Of a DNA stretch of 64,000 nucleotides, positions 10,693-23,101 are shown one piece after another. A program made the position numbers and the translations under genes. The stretch is taken from contig JAJUBI010000004.1 of NCBI GenBank assembly GCA_022419385.1, forward strand, positions 2,709,286 through 2,773,285, read 5' to 3'. The stretch's first letter is position 1, and the number at the start of each line of letters is the position of its first letter. Origin of the DNA: Paraconiothyrium sp. Pb-2020. Taxonomy: Eukaryota > Ascomycota > Dothideomycetes > Pleosporales > Didymosphaeriaceae. Under the pieces are notes generated by a model that worked only from the letters and a program-made list of their open reading frames with translations, was not told the DNA's origin and ran no database searches.

Positions 10693-12416
10693 TTTGTGTA
10701 GAATATTTCCTCGGCAGGAAATGATCAAACGCTATAAAACGAATGTGGTGTTGGCTGTAGCAATAATGAATGAATAACGTGTCGCGATGGTAATAATGAA
10801 TGTAGTGTCGCACAGGACGATAGTGAATGTATGAAGCGGAAGAACTCTATGAGTTCGTAAAAAACGAATGATATTAACGGTAACGACAAGTCGAAAAGAG
10901 CGACTGAACGAGAAGCCTCAGGCGAGAAGCAGACGGATACTTATCGAGGCCTACGAATCCAGCCCTCATGGGCCATCAAACCTGCGCCCCAGCCTGAACT
11001 CCTCGCCCTGTACCATACTTTACTCTGCATAAGCAGTACGTCTCCACTCTTGATCTGGAAAAGTATGGTTCCCGGATGGCGTCTCATTTCCCTCGTACAA
11101 ATCGATGACCTCGAGGTGGATCAGGTACTGGCGCTCGAACTCTTTGGGGCGTCGGGAATAGCCTCGCTACCCCAACCCTGCGCATTTTGAGACGTCGAAA
11201 AGAACCCGATTGGCCACGTAGAAGAATGCCAATTGTATTTCTCGGTACCCTGTGTTGTGGTTGGTTGAGAATGCAGGACATGGGCGCGTTTGAAGTAGAA
11301 TTAGCCGAGATAAGAAGGGACCTGAGACACGTCAACTGGTTTGACAGGTGCTATATTGGACGCGTCCTTTATGCAACCCAACGAACAAATACAAACGCAT
11401 GAAGATATCCATGATGCGTGTTCCCTCGGATTAAACAACTTAGCTTAGGCAACAGACGCTGGAGCGGCGCATATATATAAACGTGCTGAACGTCGATCTC
11501 GAAGCGACGTATGGCGGCTGAACTCGAACTCAAACGTTGTTTCCTGTAGATCTCGCTTGCAATACCCAGATGACCTTCAGCACCAGCAGATTCCATGCTA
11601 TATTCAACAAGGTGCTGCATCGTGCTGTGAAATGACACATAGCATAGTGGCGTGGGTCGCTGATATACGGCAGTGCGTTCCAAAGTATATGGAAGTAGTA
11701 AAGCCGAGAAGTGTCTTTCGCAAGATGTTCTCGCCGTTCGAATGCGAAGAGTGTCATCTGACGACCAAGGTCCGATCTAAAACATCTTCACGATCTACTT
11801 TGTTTATCAGTCTCATCCGCTACATCATCCTGGGAGCTAACGCTGTCACGCCGCTGACGGAATAGATAGATCACTCGCGGATGGCGTCTTTGGTGAGCGA
11901 TGTGTGCGCGAACTCTGTGTTTGAGAGTTTCCGTGCAGCTCGGTTGTTGGAGGGTCGAAGAGCACCGTGTTGCACCAATCGTGCTCAGCGAAATTCTCGA
12001 GGTACTCGGACGGAGACATTTTTCCGGGAGAAGCCATGATCAAGAGCGCTTCAAGCTTGCGGTAGAGCTTGAGGGGAAGACTCCATATTTGGGACGTGCT
12101 ACGGGGGGTTCGATCGCATGGCAGTGGCGGTGGAGACAGTCTAATGTAGGGCGAAATTATGATAAATCTAGGATATGTTAGCTCAGGTGACTAGCTCTGC
12201 GAGTACACATTTTGTTCAACTTCTTGATCAGACTGGCTCGTGCGACAATGGTACGAATCAGGGGAAAAGGTGCAGTACGGCTTTCTGTGAGGACTGCGTA
12301 GCTGTGTGACGGTCTGTCATACTCAAGCTAGCATGATGTACCCAGTACAGACAGGCTTAGGAAGTTTTTCCTCTATATCGCACCTCTAAACATTTTCCAT
12401 TCTCGTCACTCTTTCA
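10693..12416. other. Intergenic, 1.7 kb, with one possible gene relic
   Basis: Holds the GH76 promoter side and no clear gene. Short open frames at 11187-11402 (+), 11369-11683 (-) and 11557-11865 (+) look like chance. The only protein-like stretch is at about 11846-12043 on the minus strand, listed separately. Confidence 0.45.
11846..12043 (-). pseudogene. Possible fragment of a small fungal protein (thioesterase-like N-terminus?)
   Basis: The translation from the second Met (MASPGKMSPSEYLENF, then EHDWCNTVLFDPP) looks like real coding sequence and recalls the N-terminus of small fungal thioesterase-superfamily proteins, although I cannot name the family with confidence. After about residue 40 the resemblance moves to another frame (SNTEFAHTSLTKDAIRE, then TGA). 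This fits a truncated, frameshifted relic. No downstream catalytic hotdog sequence was found. It could also be chance. Confidence 0.25.
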
Positions 12417-13669
12417 CTAAGACGATCCACAAACTCCAAAATCCCTGCAGATCTCCCTCCCGACCGCTTTAATCCCCTCCACAATCCACAGCTGAGCATT
12501 GCTGAAAACAAGCACACCCCCAGGTATGAAAGCAAAATTGTTCGATACCACACCGTTCCACACCTTCCCAAGCAGCACGCCATCCGGATTCCATACGTGC
12601 AATCCGTCTCCGCATCCAGCCCACACATTACCCTGCGTATCGGTGTGGATTCCGTCAGGAAACCCGTTATCCACCCACGCAAACGTGCGGCGGTTATCTA
12701 ATCGGCGCTGATCCACGACATCAAAAGCATAAATAGTCGCTGGCCGCGTGCCATTAAGCCCGTTGATAACTTGCTGCGCGCCCGTATCCGTTACATAGAG
12801 CGTCTTCAGATCCGGAGAGAATTCTAGCCCATTGGACGCAATGAAGCCATCCGCGACAACGTTGATAGCACCTGTGCTTGGGACGAACCGGTACACTTGC
12901 GAGGGGATCGACGTATTAGGCCGGAAGTTCTGCCAGAAGCCGTACGGCGCGTCGGTGAACCAAATATCGCCTGTCTCGGGGTGCTGCCTCACATCATTTA
13001 CAGATGAAAAGTTACGTCCGAGGAAGGAGTTGAGAATGACCTGGGACTGGTTCGTAGACGGATCAACGGACACGAGGCCCGAGTAGTGCTCGAAGTCACC
13101 TTCATCACAAAAGAGGAGGTAAGGAGGCGTGGTATCGTTTCCTTGAGTGGCGTTCGGGGGATACCAGTTTGTGCCGCCGTTAGCTTCATTGAGGTCGGCG
13201 TATCGCGTGGAAGAGATGGAGTAGTTGTTGCCGAGGTCGATGATAGTAACATTAATAGGGTTATCCAGACTCTGATAATTACTGGTGACGTATATACTGT
13301 TCGTTTTGCGGTTGTAGGTGCCCATCTACACCAATCAGCGAAAGATTTGTTAGATGATGCGGACATGTTCACCTCGTGGAAGGCTTCGTAATCCAAGTTG
13401 AACAGCCGTCTTGCCGTAGCGCTCTCGCCGAGCACATCGTTGCGGAAGGTATCATTGTAGGACAGCAGGGCAATAGTCGAAGGGTCCGATGCATTTGTCG
13501 TCACGAGGTTGGAAAAGTACAATGGGTTGACAGCAGCCGCCAACAGGTCCACTGGGACAATGCTCGACATTGTGGTTGCAGTTGTGATGAGGACTTTCCA
13601 TACGATTGGCAGCTTTTTCAAGGATAGGTTAGCACCTGCGTGGATGTTGCCCAGGACGGCACCTTCCAT
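12417..13669 (-). CDS. SMP-30/gluconolactonase-like beta-propeller protein
   Basis: Two exons, complement(join(12417..13325,13373..13669)), 401 residues; the 47-nt intron joins AFHE to MGTYNRKTNSIYVTSN in phase. The start at 13669 keeps a hydrophobic segment (IVWKVLITTATTMSSIVPV); a second Met at 13570 would remove most of it. Propeller-type motifs include GDIWFTDAPYGFWQNF, ASNGLEFSPDLKTLYVTDTG, FPDGIHTDTQGNVWAG and GLHVWNPDG. These carry the Asn and Asp metal ligands of SMP-30/gluconolactonase/LRE-like enzymes, which hydrolyse sugar lactones. Many N-glycosylation sequons (NAT, NDT, NQS, NTS) and the hydrophobic N-terminus suggest secretion or the secretory pathway. The substrate is unknown. 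Confidence 0.85.
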
Positions 13670-14333
13670 GCCCTTTGTACTTGATGTTCGGCGGGCGCCA
13701 GGTACAAGTCGTCATAACCCCTCACGACACGCTCTACCCCGGAACCCTGTCGGAAAAGACTCGTCGGCACTTGATAGTCGCTCAGGAGCCCAATTGGCCT
13801 CTAGAGACCGCAGGACGTTTGCGAAAATGGGCTTCGGAGATGGCGGGGAGCGGGGAGCGGGGTACAAAAGTGACGCCGTCGCCAGGTACCACTCCTGATT
13901 GGCATCGCAAATTGCCGTAAACGGCATGGTACGAGCGATCACTGGAGATGTCGCGCAATGGGTCCCTGACGCCTCGTCTCGAGGAATTCTGCATAGAATG
14001 TGCATTGAAGTCTCGAGCATAAATTAATGTGTAATACGTTTCTCTAGATTTGCTTGTATCCACTTCTACAAACGCCACAGTATGCTTAGCTGCGCAATAT
14101 GTACCCCTTCCATAGAGCCTTAACCCACTTGTCTGGGCGTTCTGGACTCAACCAACCTTCAACAGCGCGTGAACCACCTCTGCCTGTTTTATCCTTTCAA
14201 AGATGCAAAAAAAAAATGTTTTGCGATTACGCCTACTAACACCGCGCTCGAAAATGCCTTACAATGGCACGAAACGGGCTTTCAAGCAACCCAACGGATT
14301 AGGGGTATATATAGTTCTTACGCAGACTGATGA
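13670..14333. other. Intergenic, between SMP-30-like 5' end and HMGR 3' end
   Basis: Lies between the start of the SMP-30-like gene and the 3' end of HMG-CoA reductase, both on the minus strand. A short poly(A) run occurs near 14207-14216. Overlapping short open frames on both strands show no family features. Confidence 0.5.
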
Positions 14334-17300
14334 CTACCGCTTGGGCAGTGGCCCGCTTGAGCTCGCCGTCAATGCACTTGTGACAGGCGTCTGCGTGCCA
14401 TTCGCAGGCGTAGACGGTGCAGGCGTAGGCGCACGGCTAGGAACGTTGCTTCGGTTGTGTGCCATATGGGCTTTGACTAGGTGGCCAGCGCACAGAGCGG
14501 CGTTGAGGGAAAGTTCACCGGCGAGCACACCGGCAGCAATGACGCGAGCTAGTTGTCGTGCGTTGTCGCCGGGAGAGGTTGGGTGAGCTCCGCGGACACC
14601 CAAAAGGTCGAGCATGGCGGATTGCGGCTCGAGGATTGTGCCTCCTCCGATGGTGCCCACTTCTATTGAAGGCATAGAGACGGAGATTTGAAGATTTCCG
14701 TTGACGCTACGGGTGGTTAGCTAACATCCTATCAACCGGACATGTGCCAACTTACTTGTTCATGATTGTAATGCAGTTGGAGGACTCAACGACCTGCGCG
14801 GGATCCTGACCGGTAGCAAGATAGATGGCGGCAACAATGTTGGCAGCATGGGCGTTGAACCCACCCAACGCACCAGCCATGGCCGAACCAATGTAATTCT
14901 TCGAGATGTTCATCTGCACAAGATCTTCAACCTCGCACTTCAGCACAGATTTGACAACGTGACCAGGAATGACTGCTTCAGCGACGACACCCTTGCCACG
15001 ACCGTCAATCCAGTTGATGGCAGCCGCCTTCTTGTCAGTGCAGTAATTACCAGACACAGTGACAACGCGCATATCATCGAAGCCGCAGTCACTCGCCATG
15101 ACTGTGAGAGCATGTTCTACACCCTTGGAGATCATGTTCATGCCCATGGCATCACCGGTAGTCGTTTTGAAGCGGACGTACAAGTTCGTACCTGCGATAG
15201 CAGTCTTCATGCTCTGCAATCTGGCGAATCGAGAGGTCGAGTTGAAGGCGTTCTTCATCGTCCTCTGCCCCTCTTCAGAATCAAGCCATATCTTAGCAGC
15301 GCCAGCACGAGCAAGGTTGTCAAAACCGATGCAAGGTCCTCGAGTCATACCGTCGGCGGTAACAACGGTAGTAACACCTCCGCCAGCATTGATTGCTTTA
15401 GAGCCGCGAGAGGTAGACGCTACCAGAACACCCTCGGTGGTGGCCATGGGCAGGAAGTAGTTTTGTCCGTCAATCATGATAGGTCCAGCGACACCAAGTG
15501 GCAGGGGAAGGTAACCAATGACGTTCTCGCAACAAGCACCATGTACCAGATCATAGTTGTAGTCCCTGTACGGAAGAAGTGATCGTTCGAGCAGGGTGGA
15601 TGTCTCGCGAGTTGCGTGAGTCCTGGACACAAGGCCACGTCGAATTTTCACAGCACGAGTTTTATCACCAAGAGTCTTCTCAAGTGCATAACCAGGAAGT
15701 TTACCCTTGACAGCAAGCTCGACGAGCTCCTCGTCAGTGAGACTGGGCGCGCGCTTCTCTTTGAGGGCCTGCTCCAAGAACTCCATAGGTCGGTTTGGCT
15801 GCTTCTGTTCCTCTTCAGTTGGCGCCTTCACAGCCTCCATCTGAAGTAGCTGTGGCTGAACGAGAGCAGGCTGTGGGGTCAAGGGTTGAATTCTCTCGCG
15901 CGCGGCCTGTTGCTCAGGGCCAGGAGTGATCGGTGGGGTCGGCATATGCAGATGGGGGATACCAGGTGCAGGCGTTGGAGGAGTACCGTCCTGGATCTCG
16001 GCTGCGGTTGGTGGTTCAAGCGGCTTGTGGGGTTCCTTGATGGTCCATCGAGCAGCGTTGAAGAGATAACCATTCATGACGACGCTCAAGAAAAGAGCCA
16101 CAATGATCCACTTGCTAAGAAAAGGATCCTCCATGCTCTTCAAGACGCCGTCGACAAAATGCGTGCTGATGTTGTTACCAAAGCTCATCTCATCGTCGTT
16201 AAGGCCGGGCTCGGCGTAGTGAATCGAAGGGTACTCCAACTCATATTTGATCGGCATGAGCACGGTAACAATGGTGGAAGTCGCAGCCTTCTTCGCTTGG
16301 TCAAAAATAGCATCCAAGCCGCTTCCAGCTACCTTGAAGGGATCGAGTGGAGGTGTAGCGCCGACACCGGAGATGTGGGAAGACTTGTGGGTCAGGCCAA
16401 ATCGTAGCGTTGCCAGGTTCAGGATGTTGACGAGGAAAAATCCGGCAACCATGAAAATCTTGAATTTCGGGACAGTGATTTTCTTGCCGAGGATCGTGGT
16501 AGAAGAAGATCGGGACTGTACGTCACTTGCGCTAGGCCAGTCGTTGTTGAGGGCAACGCTTTCTGCAACCCTGCGATCAACGCCATCATCTTCCAGAGCC
16601 CGACGGAGGGCGACGTGTCGCTTGATCCGGTTGACCTCAAGCTTGATGGTCAATATAGCGGTGAAAAATGTCAGGAGCATGATCGCATCGAAGAACAAAA
16701 TCCACGCGCCGAGGAAGCAGAACTGGCGCAATCCTCCCTGAATGCCAGATAGGGCTCCAGCAACGAGGACAAGGATCTCAAAGAAGTAATCCCGAACGAT
16801 GTCGAAACCGGTCTTCTTGATGGCAGTCTGCACAGCGGATTGAATAGTGAACGGTTCACGATGGTGTTCCTCGGCAGCTCTCCGGGCGTCCAGTGATGCG
16901 GACAAGACAGCCTTGGTCAGGACGATGGGCTTTTCAAATCCGATGATTACTACCAAGAAGGGAAGACCCTCGGAGAGAAGGACCATGTTAATGGGAATGC
17001 CGAAATAGGTGGTCACAGCGAGCGCGAACAAAAAAGCAAATGCCGACTGGAGAAGCACTGCGGTCGCGAGCCAGAAGTTGGACCCCAAACGTCGCATAGC
17101 GAGGAACAGCGAGACGAAGGTCAGGTGCATAGCCAGATATCCCATGGCCATGATAATTATGTCGCCGGTATCCGCATTCTATGCTTTGTTAGTAAAGGTA
17201 TTTCTCGATTTGATGTCACATGGGAGAGACGAACCTTGAGAAGATCCACAAACGAAGTCCACGAATCGCGGGCCCAATTGCGAATACCGCCTGGAGCGTT

Positions 17301-17985
17301 TCCGCTCTTAGCAGCCTTCATAATCCATTTCTTCTCCTCATGTGTGCCCTCGGCCTTGGATCCGTGCGACTCGGAAGCATCCTTCGGTGCGGAGATCTCC
17401 TGCATAGCCATAAGAAAGTCGGCTGCTCCAGTATAGGGAATCGCATAGGCCAGCGAGGTATCATGAGAAATAGTAGAGAATGAGTTAAAGGAGCTCGGGA
17501 GCAGCTGTGCGGAGACATTGGCGGGTACTGCATTCTGCGACGGTGCGGAGTTGATGGCGCTCGAGTCGGGGAACACGAGGGTTACCAGAGCAAGTTCCTG
17601 CGCCTTTGGCTTCTTGTCAACGGCGCCTCTGTCAGCCATAAGTTTGACGTACCTGTTCCACTTTCGCACCCTTGTGTTCTTCGATTTCCCACTTCCATGC
17701 CGTCTCTTGGCCGACCCTGAGTCTCTTGCTGCCTGCCAACAGGGTGTTGAAATCCACTTGTCCGGGTGTTGAGTCGTTCTGCTCGAGAAAACCCTTGTCC
17801 AGCACACCCAGATACGAGTAACTGGCCAAGAAGGCGATTGTGACGATGGTGTGTACGGGGTGCGTGCATGCCTTCTTTGCAATAGACAGCAGGATCGGCG
17901 AGCAATGACGGTCGAACCATCCCGGGCGGGTCTGCTCTCCCGCACGAGGGTTGTTCTGAAAGCGGTTTGCAAGGAAGCCAAACAT
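14334..17985 (-). CDS. HMG1: 3-hydroxy-3-methylglutaryl-CoA reductase
   Basis: Four exons, complement(join(14334..14706,14756..17178,17235..17597,17653..17985)), 1163 residues. ER-membrane enzyme making mevalonate from HMG-CoA with 2 NADPH, the rate-limiting step of sterol and isoprenoid synthesis. The N-terminal membrane part includes a sterol-sensing region (about residues 240-400) with FEKPIVLTKAVL. A Pro-rich linker (about 580-680) leads to the catalytic domain. There the family motifs are ENVIGYLPLPLGVAGPI, TTEGVLVASTSRG (catalytic Glu about 814), TGDAMGMN, DKKAAAINWIDGRG (Lys about 948), GQDPAQ (Asp about 1024), VGTIGGGT and AHMAHNRS (catalytic His about 1120). The Ser of HNRS, the AMPK/Snf1-type site in other HMGRs, is present. 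The last intron has a textbook GTAAGT donor. Every motif expected for activity is intact. Confidence 0.97.
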
Positions 17986-18988
17986 GGTGTCGTTCGGTAG
18001 GCGGTGGTGGGGCGTTCAGAGGGTTTTGGGCATGCGGTGGTGACGCGGTTAGGGGTGGCTGCGCCCTCTACAACCTCAGGAGACGATGGGTACGGAAGGT
18101 GGCGGGGTTGACGTCCTCCTTGTGCATGTCAGTTGTCGGGTTCCTCTACCGTCTTATCTCATGCGGTAGCTACCCACCTGGGGCACGGTCAGAGATCCAA
18201 GCTGGAAAAGTCCGGGGGGGGGTGTGCAAGCACGGACTCGCGGGCGCCGTAGGTCTGTTGAAGGCTGCGGCGCACGCCTTTAGGGCTTCTCGAAGGCGGG
18301 GAAGAAGTTGAGCACGCGTTCCTCGAGGAATTGAGAAGAGGGACGACAGAGCTGCCACTGTGCGGGCCGAAGCCCCTGGTTCTGCCGCCGTGGGGCGTGC
18401 GTATGAACTTTTCGAGGCTAGGATGTCGCGAAGCAGGATCGCCGCTCTCACCGCTTTGTGCCACGCCGGTACAAGTCACTCTCGTCCTGCAGCATGCGAC
18501 AACAAAGCAACTGCGCGCCCGCGCCTACTATTGTTCTGCCTGCACGCGACCGATGCGCCAGCAACAGGACGCTGCATCTGAGCTGGACGCTGAACAGTTG
18601 AAGAAATGGAATCCCTCCTAGTCTCGGCGCGCATTCGTCATGTACCACAACCAAGTTCCAGCGACTTTGTTGCGCCACAGCGCCGCGCCACAGCAACAAT
18701 TTTGACATGCCTGCTCGCTCGGTCATTTCCCCTTCGAGCTGGAGCCGCATTTGCCTGCTGCTCTCACTGCTTGTAGGCAAACCCGCCCATCATGACATGT
18801 TTGCGGACCTCTCAGCGCCACTGGAGCGAATACCCGAAAAGACGTTGGAATTGTTATGTGCGCCCAAGTATGTAACTTGCACCGGCTGCATGCGACGCCC
18901 GAACCCCTTCTTGTGCTGTCTAATACCTGTACTTCGTCTATCGTAGCCTTGTCTATATTGCTCGCTCTATACGTCGCATTTACCGAAC
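17986..18988. other. HMGR upstream region, 1 kb
   Basis: Promoter and 5' UTR of HMG-CoA reductase, then the 3' end of the GIG1-like gene; both genes are on the minus strand. G/C-rich, with a G-run at about 18212-18220. Open frames at 18170-18479 and 18448-18780 (-) are Ser/Arg-rich and look non-coding. I could not identify a sterol element. Confidence 0.5.
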
Positions 18989-19759
18989 TCACGGGAACTT
19001 TGCCGTCATTGGCACGTCGTTGTTTGTGATTTCCTCCATGAAATCTTTCGGGGGATCGTACAGCATAACATGGAAGTGCTCGACAGCATGGACACTCTTC
19101 AAGCTCTTCCAATTCTTGAACCATGCGAAATTTTCAGGTTTGAGTCTGCTTCCAAAAGTTTTCTGAACATACGAATCGATCTGCTGGTGGGACTCCGGCG
19201 TCGACAGACCGGTATCTGGGTCATCTTCGAGTTCGAACTTGGTCCAAATGACAAGGTGCTTAATTTTATCATCTATTCCATACGGCCAGTCATTGTACAA
19301 GATCGTCATGTCGTCTTTATGTCGTCAGCAGCCATGTAGTACAGGTGTGCAAGCGTCGTACCATCGTACTCAAACGGCCGCCCTTTTGGGCTCATGCGCT
19401 CCCAATGCAGACGCACGCCCACCATGAACTCCATTATACTGCCGTATTCTTTCACTAAGCGATGGGTGAAGTGCCGATAACGTCTGAGCTCAGATGGCAC
19501 ACGGTGAAAGAGGTCCACGCGGTTGATGCCTGCCAAAGTCAGATTACCCGCGCACAATTCCAAGGCCGAAGGTATCTCGGGGCGTACTGATGAGATGCTT
19601 GACCTCCTCCCATGTCAGCTTCTTGTACTCGGAGTCAGGCGTTCCAATGATGCGACGATCCTTCTCTCCGAGCTCCTTGAGGAAGTCTGGACATTCCGTT
19701 GGCCACTGATGGCGCGGAACGTTGACGAGCCAGAAAGGCAGTGGTTCTTCGTGCGGCAT
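18989..19759 (-). CDS. GIG1: GlcNAc-induced protein 1 family (DUF3605)
   Basis: Three exons, complement(join(18989..19314,19362..19529,19588..19759)), 221 residues; both introns (47 and 58 nt) fall in phase. Family blocks run straight through the joins: VPRHQWPTECPDFL, RIIGTPDSEYKKLTWEEV, NRVDLFHRVPSELRRY, SPKGRPFEYDDDMTILYNDW, HLVIWTKFELEDDP, and WKSLKSVHAVEHFHVMLYDP. This matches the fungal DUF3605 family named after a Candida gene induced by N-acetylglucosamine. The biochemical function is unknown. There is no signal peptide or membrane segment, so it is probably cytosolic. Confidence 0.9.
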
Positions 19760-21068
19760 GGCGGGTGTGCAGGCTCAGGCACCGGATCAAGAAGCGTGGA
19801 GCCGATGCGAAAGCGAAGCAGGGATGGTCACAGTAGTGCCCGACAGCACAACGTGGGCGAGATTAATAAGATGAGGTTCTGGGTATCGCAATTGCACTGT
19901 CGGCATCTGGTTCACCAGCGTAGGGCAAAGCCGTCGAGCAACTGAAATGCGTCGCGTTCGCAACGTGCTCGCTGGCGCGCCACTTCATGGCTGCAGACCG
20001 CCGCTTCCCTAACGAGCAGCTCCATCCTTCCAGGCGTGGAACCTTGGGACCTGGACCCGACTCGTTCTCGTCACATGACGCTTCTGGCTCCAGGGCTGCT
20101 CGCCCAGGTTGGGATCCGATGCTCGGTGGACCTTCCGACCGCCAGAGGCATCAACAAACAAACTCCCACGATCCTAGCAGGACTCACGGCTGTATGCCAG
20201 CGAGATCGCCGTGCCTTGTTTCAAGCACAGTCTGCCGGCTAGATCCCTCCCGCAATTTCGGCGAATTGTCCCACGTTCATCTGCACGCCGAGCTTGTTGC
20301 CAGGCCCTCCCAACGGCTTCTGCAAGGCCCCCCTTCTGCCATTGGCGTGATAAGCGATGTGCAGGATGGCTCTGGCCATTGTACGTGACCTCCACCTGGG
20401 CGGACTGAAAGCGCTCCCAGCTTTCTGGCTCTTCGTCAACTGTAACGAGTCGCCTTATTAGATGGTGCCGCGAGTGAATTGTTTGAGCCGGGGCCCATGC
20501 GGATGTGAATCGCGAACAGGGAGGAGCGCATTCCTCAAGTCGTCCATCCTGCACATGGCCATCGGTCAAATATAGCGCTTTCCTCATTTTCGAGGCTGCT
20601 CATTCCTTCCCCACACTCCTTCACTTTGCTATTCTATGCGAAACGCGCCTTGAAGAGCTGCGTCCCGGTTTTCCCACAATCCACCGTTCCGAAACAATCG
20701 CCACGTTATCTTCCTCTTCGTACATTCCACAGCGTTCAGCCGTCACCAGACAATAATATCCCATCACCAAGGAATCTGAGCCGCCCAATTGAGTGATCCA
20801 TTACACACGGCCATTTCAGTCCACACCATCACCTTCACCTTCACCCGGACTACCGCCCTGGGCTCGTGCTACACGGTGCTACACAGACGAAATAATCTAT
20901 TGGTACCACCACCACCCCGGTCCCACCACGCAACCTCCGCATTTGGCGCCTTCCTGTAATTCGAGCCGACTTCAACCTCTACCTGTGCCTGGCACCCGTT
21001 CCATTCCACGCCTCTTCAAGGCAACACGGCAATCCAGCGTTCGCATTCACAGCGGCGCAACTAGCACA
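19760..21068. other. Divergent intergenic region, 1.3 kb
   Basis: Lies between the starts of the GIG1-like gene (-) and the tail-anchored protein gene (+), so it holds both promoters. A C/T/A-rich pyrimidine stretch (about 20790-20860) precedes the plus-strand gene, as in many fungal 5' leaders. Open frames here are Arg/Ser/Pro-rich without family resemblance. Confidence 0.5.
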
Positions 21069-21705
21069 ATGGCGGTCCGAGACCCAACCTTCTGGAAACG
21101 CTTCAGCATCGCAGTGTATGTCTCATGCCTCCAGCCCACTTTAGTCCGCCCTACTGACGTGCAACAGCCACCAAGACGAAGCGCAAAAGCTCGAGATGGC
21201 ACAACATCCCGACTTGAAGCATTCGTACGTGATCTCCCTGGGGGAAATGCCTCCACCAGCAACAGTAGCAACGTCGCCCACTTCGCAAACGCGCATGCTT
21301 TCAAAGTCGCACCCGCGACCACTCTCTCCTGTTGTTTTGTCCCCTCAATCACCGACCGCCGCCTCACAGGAGCCCTTTTCCCCTACATCACCTACATCAC
21401 CCGTTCATAAACCTTTCAAAAAAGCATACACTCCCCCTCGTAGAGGTAGCATTCTTTTCACCCGACATGGCAATGGTTCGCAGATGACGCTGGGACTTTC
21501 AGGCCGTCCGCAGAGTCGGTTCAAGTTCTGGACCTCTGTCACCGCTGACCCTACTAACAGAAATTCATGGCTCGAGGGCCAGCGCCGAAAGCGAAGACAC
21601 CGCGCCTGGGTGTGTTGGATCTTCTGGATATGTCTGCTTGTGCTTGTCGGTGGCGCCGTCGCGACCGTGCTGGTCCTGAAATCGAAAGGCATCATAAAGA
21701 TATGA
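21069..21705 (+). CDS. Small proline-rich, C-terminally anchored membrane protein
   Basis: Two exons, join(21069..21115,21168..21705), 194 residues. The short first exon (MAVRDPTFWKRFSIAV) joins HQDEAQKLEMAQHP through a 52-nt intron with a GTATGT donor and a CTGAC branch element. The middle (about residues 35-90) is Ser/Pro/Thr-rich and probably disordered. A basic stretch (GQRRKRRHR) precedes one transmembrane helix near the C-terminus (WVCWIFWICLLVLVGGAVA), leaving only about 8 residues beyond. This is the layout of a tail-anchored or Nin/Cout protein. I recognise no domain. Confidence 0.75.
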
Positions 21706-22409
21706 GCGGTGGCGACTTGCATTTCTTCCCTTTACAAAAGTCGGCTGTACATCGAGCGCGGAGTTGTCCTGGAACATTCGTACATGGGGCGGTTTCGTCC
21801 ACACGGTGGAGGAGCACGAGGCCTCGCTGGCGCTGTGCTGCGGACGGCTCCTGGAGTTCTGGCGTGTAATGCGAACACATTTGGCTCGTCGGGATGGGCA
21901 TGTTCATGTTTAGCAACGGCCCGAGCGGCGGGCTACGTCGTCGGCAAGGCCCGACATTTTCTTGTACATTCTACGCATGATACCACATACATCGTACTCG
22001 ATTTTCATAGGAACCAATAAGCGATAAATATTGCAAGCATGGGTATCCAAACGCATTCGTGAGATCGGGTTGTAGTAGTGAAGCAGCGTACACTTTGCAA
22101 ATCTGGACATCCTCCACCATCTGATTATCTACCTAAGAACAGTCAGCAGACTGAAAGTTGCATGTAGTGTACAAGCGCACCAGGTATCGCCTCAAGAACC
22201 AACGAGGTATCAAACTCCCAAACGCCCTGCTCGCTTTTGCCGATCGCGCCGCGTCCCCTAGGCTTCCATGTTTTGAAGGAGCGGACCGCTATACGTGCTG
22301 ACGCACGGCCGTGTCCATTGCTGCGTTATCGCATCTTCAGCTCTTCGCATCAGATTTCTGCCTTATGTGCCCACCCGATAGTTTCCAATCCCACCGTACC
22401 GCTCACCAC
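21706..22409. other. Convergent intergenic region
   Basis: Lies between the 3' ends of the tail-anchored protein gene (+) and the U2AF gene (-). Short open frames only; nothing else seen. Confidence 0.5.
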
Positions 22410-23101
22410 CTACCGCTTGATCGGCGGCGTGGGACTCCTGCTCATGCTCCTCTCATCCCTGCCACGCTCCTTGAGCCACTTTCTCGTGCTCATATCTAAA
22501 TCGCGGTCGAGCTCGGGGGAGGGTTCCTTGCGGTGAATGAAATTACAGAAGCCACCGCGAACGCAGCCCTCGCCGGAATTGAGGCGGCAACAGGCTTCGC
22601 GGAAGTCGGTGACGGGGGACAACTCGCAGTAGATGGGGCGACCCGCGTACCAGCGGCTGTTGAGCGCGTCGCACGCCTTCTGCGCATCTTCCTCGTACTT
22701 GAAGCGCACGTAGACGTTGCCAATCAAGTCTGCACACCATGGTTAGCCTACATCCTACATACTGAAGTCAAGAAAATGCAAGGGGACCGAGACGACTCAC
22801 GATCGTTGTTGTTATCACAAACAACCACCTCCTCCACCAGCCCATACTGACACAGCTCACACCAGATGTCCTCGTAGAATGCATCAAAGTGCATCTGCAT
22901 CTGCTGGGGATTCATCTTGTTCTTGGGGTCGTACTGCGGGTTTTGGTACAGATTGGGTAGCAGGATGGTCTGGCTGTAGCTGGGCTTGACGTGCTTGCGC
23001 GAGCACCGGTCGCCGTGGCGGCACGCGCCGATCTTGTAGTAAAAACTGCAGTTTACTTTGTCCTGCTCCGTGCCGAAGATGGAAGCGAGGTAGTTGGCCA
23101 T
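22410..23101 (-). CDS. U2AF1: Splicing factor U2AF small subunit (U2AF35)
   Basis: Two exons, complement(join(22410..22729,22801..23101)), 206 residues. The 71-nt intron (donor GTGAGT) joins CDNNNDH to LIGNVYVRF inside the RNA-recognition-like (UHM) domain. Two CCCH zinc fingers flank it: CSFYYKIGACRHGDRCSRKH near the N-terminus and CCRLNSGEGCVRGGFCNFIH toward the C-terminus. The small subunit recognises the AG of 3' splice sites and pairs with U2AF65 in early spliceosome assembly. The tail is short and carries only a brief RS-like stretch (ERSMSRSPTPP), as in other fungal homologues, unlike the long RS domain of animals. Confidence 0.96.

Noticed and set aside
14848..15582. 244-codon open frame antisense to HMG-CoA reductase
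   Set aside because: It mirrors a strongly conserved coding exon; the open frame follows from codon bias of the sense strand.
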